Source: Mytilisepta virgata (Eukaryota; Mollusca; Bivalvia; Mytilida; Mytilidae). From it: a stretch of DNA of 64,000 nucleotides. Position 1 is the stretch's first letter. Every line of letters starts with the position of its first letter. Below the pieces are notes generated by a model. It was not told where the DNA came from and ran no database searches. It worked only from the letters and a program-made list of their open reading frames with translations. The position numbers were made by a program, and so were the translations under genes. The DNA lies in the NCBI GenBank assembly GCA_028015205.1, contig CM051521.1:90434513-90498512 (forward strand), given 5' to 3'. Of the stretch, positions 61,194 to 64,000 are shown piece by piece.

Positions 61194-62377
61194 AGCTCAC
61201 CTGGCCTAAAAAGCCACATGGGCAATTGCCATTACTTGGTGTCTGTTATCGTCATCCGCCGTCCGGCGTAACCTATCCTTAAAGATCTTCTCCAGTTAAA
61301 CCACTGGGCCATTTGGGACTACACTTTGATGGAATGGTCCTTGGGTGGCCCCCTTCCAAATTTATGTCAGGCATCCCCGACTTCCAACTGACATTGCTGC
61401 TGTTGCTAAAAATAGAAAAAAGGGGGGATGAATTTCAAAAATCTTCTTTTATGAAACTATGTGGCCAATTGGAACCAGACTTGGCAGTAATGGTCCTTAG
61501 GGGGTTCTCTTTCAAAATTATGTCCGATGAACCGGACTGTTAACCAAGATGGCCGCCACAGGGGAACTTAGTTTAACATAGGGCCCCGTGGGAATATTCG
61601 TTGAAAGATCTTCTTGTCTGACACCACTTGATCAATTTGAACCAGATTTAGCAGCAATGGTTCTTAGATGGTCCTCTTTAAGAATTATATCTGATGACCA
61701 GGACTGTTAACCAAGATGGCCGCCACATGCTAACTTTGTTTAACATAGGGACCTATGGGAAAATTCATTGAAAAATCTTTTTGTCTGAAACCACTTGACC
61801 AATTGGAACCAGACTTGTCAGCAATGGTCCTTAGATGGTTCTCTTTAAGAATTATGTCTGATGACCTAGATTCTCAACCAAGATGGCCGCCACAGCTGAA
61901 CTTAGTTTAACATAGGACATAATGGGAATATTTAAAAAAAATCTTTTTGTCTTAAACCAATTAGCCAATTGGAATTAGACTTTGCAGCAATGGTCCTTAT
62001 ATGGTCCTATTTAAAACTTATGTGAGATGACCGGGACTGTCAAGCAAGATGGCTGCCACAGGGAAAGTTAAAAAAAAATCTTCTTGTCTCAAACCACTGG
62101 GGCAATTGGAACCAGACTCGGCAGCAGTGGTCCTTAAATGGCCCTCTTTCAGAATTGTGTCTGATGACCCGGACAGTGAACCAAGATGCCTGCCATATCC
62201 GAACTTAGATTAACATAGAGCCATATGGGAAAATTCATTTAAAAATCTTCTTGTCTGACTGCCACCACAACCAAACTTAGTTTAACATAGTACTTATGGG
62301 AAAACTATCACATTGACTGCTACACTTAAATTTTAGTTCAATCCAGATGAGCGATACAGGCTCTTGAGAGCCTCTAG
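61194..62377 (-). mobile_element. Family-A element (A10)
   Basis: Starts AGCTCACCTGGCCTAAAAAG, a reduced microsatellite (CGTCATCCGCCGTCCGGCGT), then about five units of roughly 170 bp with AACCAAGATGGCCGCCACAG, GTTTAACATAGGG and ATTGGAACCAGACTTGGCAG, ending GGCTCTTGAGAGCCTCTAG. It abuts the right end of the family-B element with only 50 bases between. Confidence 0.84.
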
Positions 62378-64000
62378 TTTTGTTCCTGTCTGCAATGTGG
62401 GTCGTATCCTGATTATAAATACATGTGTATTTTTTTTTTGGAGAATTTTCTCACTAGCTCTCTCATACTGATGTTTTTATGAAAGAATATACATATTAGG
62501 ATAATTAGTCATGAGTCCAAGTTCAAATTATGGGGTTATGGCTTTTGGGAATTCAGAATTGTCTGTGTTGAAATTATCACACTTTCTCTTATCAGCAACT
62601 ATTACTTCCACAGAATTTTCATTTTTTTAATAGAATGACTCGGGGAGTTTCCTCTTTATCAAAACATAGACATTGCCGTTTTTGTGTGTGGTAATCGAAT
62701 AGTGGGTAGACATCCTCAAATTCTAGATTCCTTTTCAAGTAGCGAATAGATTCCATGGCTTTCAAGGAATTTTTAAGAAATTTTCTGACTTTCTCTTGAA
62801 AATTTTTGAATGTTTCAGATTAGTGAAAACAAATTTGTATGAAGGTTGGCAAAGATTGGCTTCCAAAACTTAAAAATTACCAATAGCTTCCATGAAGACA
62901 GTATGAGCTTTATATAAAGTTTAAATTTTGATGGACTTGTGATCTATAAATTTACATGTGTTCTCACTACATGTACAGTAGACTTAGCAGTTTAAATGAC
63001 TTGAATATATGGGATTAATAATATCCAAAACTGTTTGCTGTTGTTTTTACCCACTGAAATGACACAGTGGACATTAAATGAAATTAAAGGTTTAAATTGA
63101 ATTATTATTGATAAAATATAACTTCAGTGAAATCTTCTTTGCAGAAATTCAATTACAGGTGATTTTCTCAAAGAAAAAATTATCACCTGTGGGGACAGAT
63201 TGTCACAGGATGAAACATTCTTGTTCACTGAACCGGAACTGACATTTACCCTTTAGATCTTCCCATCTATGTGAAATATACAGTTGAATGTGTATTTCCC
63301 TTGTTTGTTTTTCATTTTACTTGGATTTAACAAACAGTTCCTGAGCAATTTTGAATATATAAGGTCAGTTAATGTTATAAAAATAGTTCTTTTGTTCAGA
63401 TAAGATTAGGTTGATGTATATCATACAGATCAAATTAGATACAAGAAGAAATTTACATACCTATAAATATTCTAAATTTCCGTGTTGGTTGATTTGAAGC
63501 CATTAATTTATAATATAAATGCAGGTTACATCTGAAGATATCTATAGTATAAGGATATATCCAACAGTAATTCCTGTAAATTCATAAATTATTGCGTGCA
63601 TTTATCATTGCGATTTTCTCATTTTAGACCAAAATGTGATTTTACTTTTTGCAATATTGAGACACACAGCAGGGAAACCACGAAAAGGCCGTCAGACGTC
63701 AGCAATCTCGGACTAGAATATACTATAGTGCATTTAGATCTAGAGGAAATACTCTTCCCAAGACATCTCAGACGTTTATTGGTAGTACCTATTTTCAAAC
63801 ATTCATGAAGTCATTTTCTGAGATACTAATGGTCAGTTTTATAATGCATATTAAAAATTCCCTGACAATCAAGTTTAAAATTGCTATAAGTAGCGAAAAC
63901 ACAGTGAATATCTGGTGAATTTTAAAGCAGACTTTTTCTAAAATTTGGTAGAAGACTGAAGAAAACTTTACATTTAATTTGATTTTCCAGTGGAAAAATC
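62378..64000. other. No gene seen
   Basis: AT-rich. The only recognised item is the recurrence at about 63684-63718 of the repeat arm also found at 419-437. The open stretch at 63596-63808 overlaps that repeat and shows no domain. Confidence 0.5.

Overview
The window is AT-rich, intron-dense eukaryotic DNA. The repeat landscape points to a bivalve mollusc, most likely a mytilid mussel: satellite-cored elements with GAC/GTC microsatellites and terminal hairpins, tRNA-type SINEs with AAAC tails, and CR1/Jockey-like LINE pieces. The species call is an inference from remembered repeat families, not from a search. There is no operon-like or prokaryotic organisation.

Left half (about 0.75-30.4 kb, minus strand): one large split gene, the WDR90/POC16 orthologue, a centriole and cilium protein with an N-terminal CFA20-like domain and two large WD40 blocks. 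I could thread 34 exons (about 1,510 codons) with canonical splice signals and consistent phases. The start codon is upstream of 30,385 (weak candidate at 34,451) and the C-terminal exons lie off the left edge. One exon (17,946-18,109) carries an uncompensated frameshift. The introns hold an antisense LINE copy, three SINEs, several small inverted-repeat elements and two large satellite-cored elements.

Middle (30.4-40.3 kb): the putative first intron and intergenic DNA, with a hairpin-ended repeat element (family C), LINE remnants in both orientations, and a 56-bp inverted-repeat insertion with a 9-bp target duplication. At 40,340 a plus-strand gene begins with a clear CARD-domain exon ending in a good donor. 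Its other exons were not found.

Right half (40.6-64 kb): almost entirely mobile and satellite DNA. I see ten copies of one hairpin-ended, tandem-repeat-cored family (family A; two further left, the rest from 35 kb on). They include a 2.5-kb copy with about fourteen 166-bp units, an A-in-A nest, and an A copy nested in a 5.5-kb foldback element (family B) whose ends are 31-nt hairpins. Families A, B and C share the plan 'tandem core, GAC/GTC microsatellite, terminal hairpin' although their sequences differ. This is the most interesting theme of the window.
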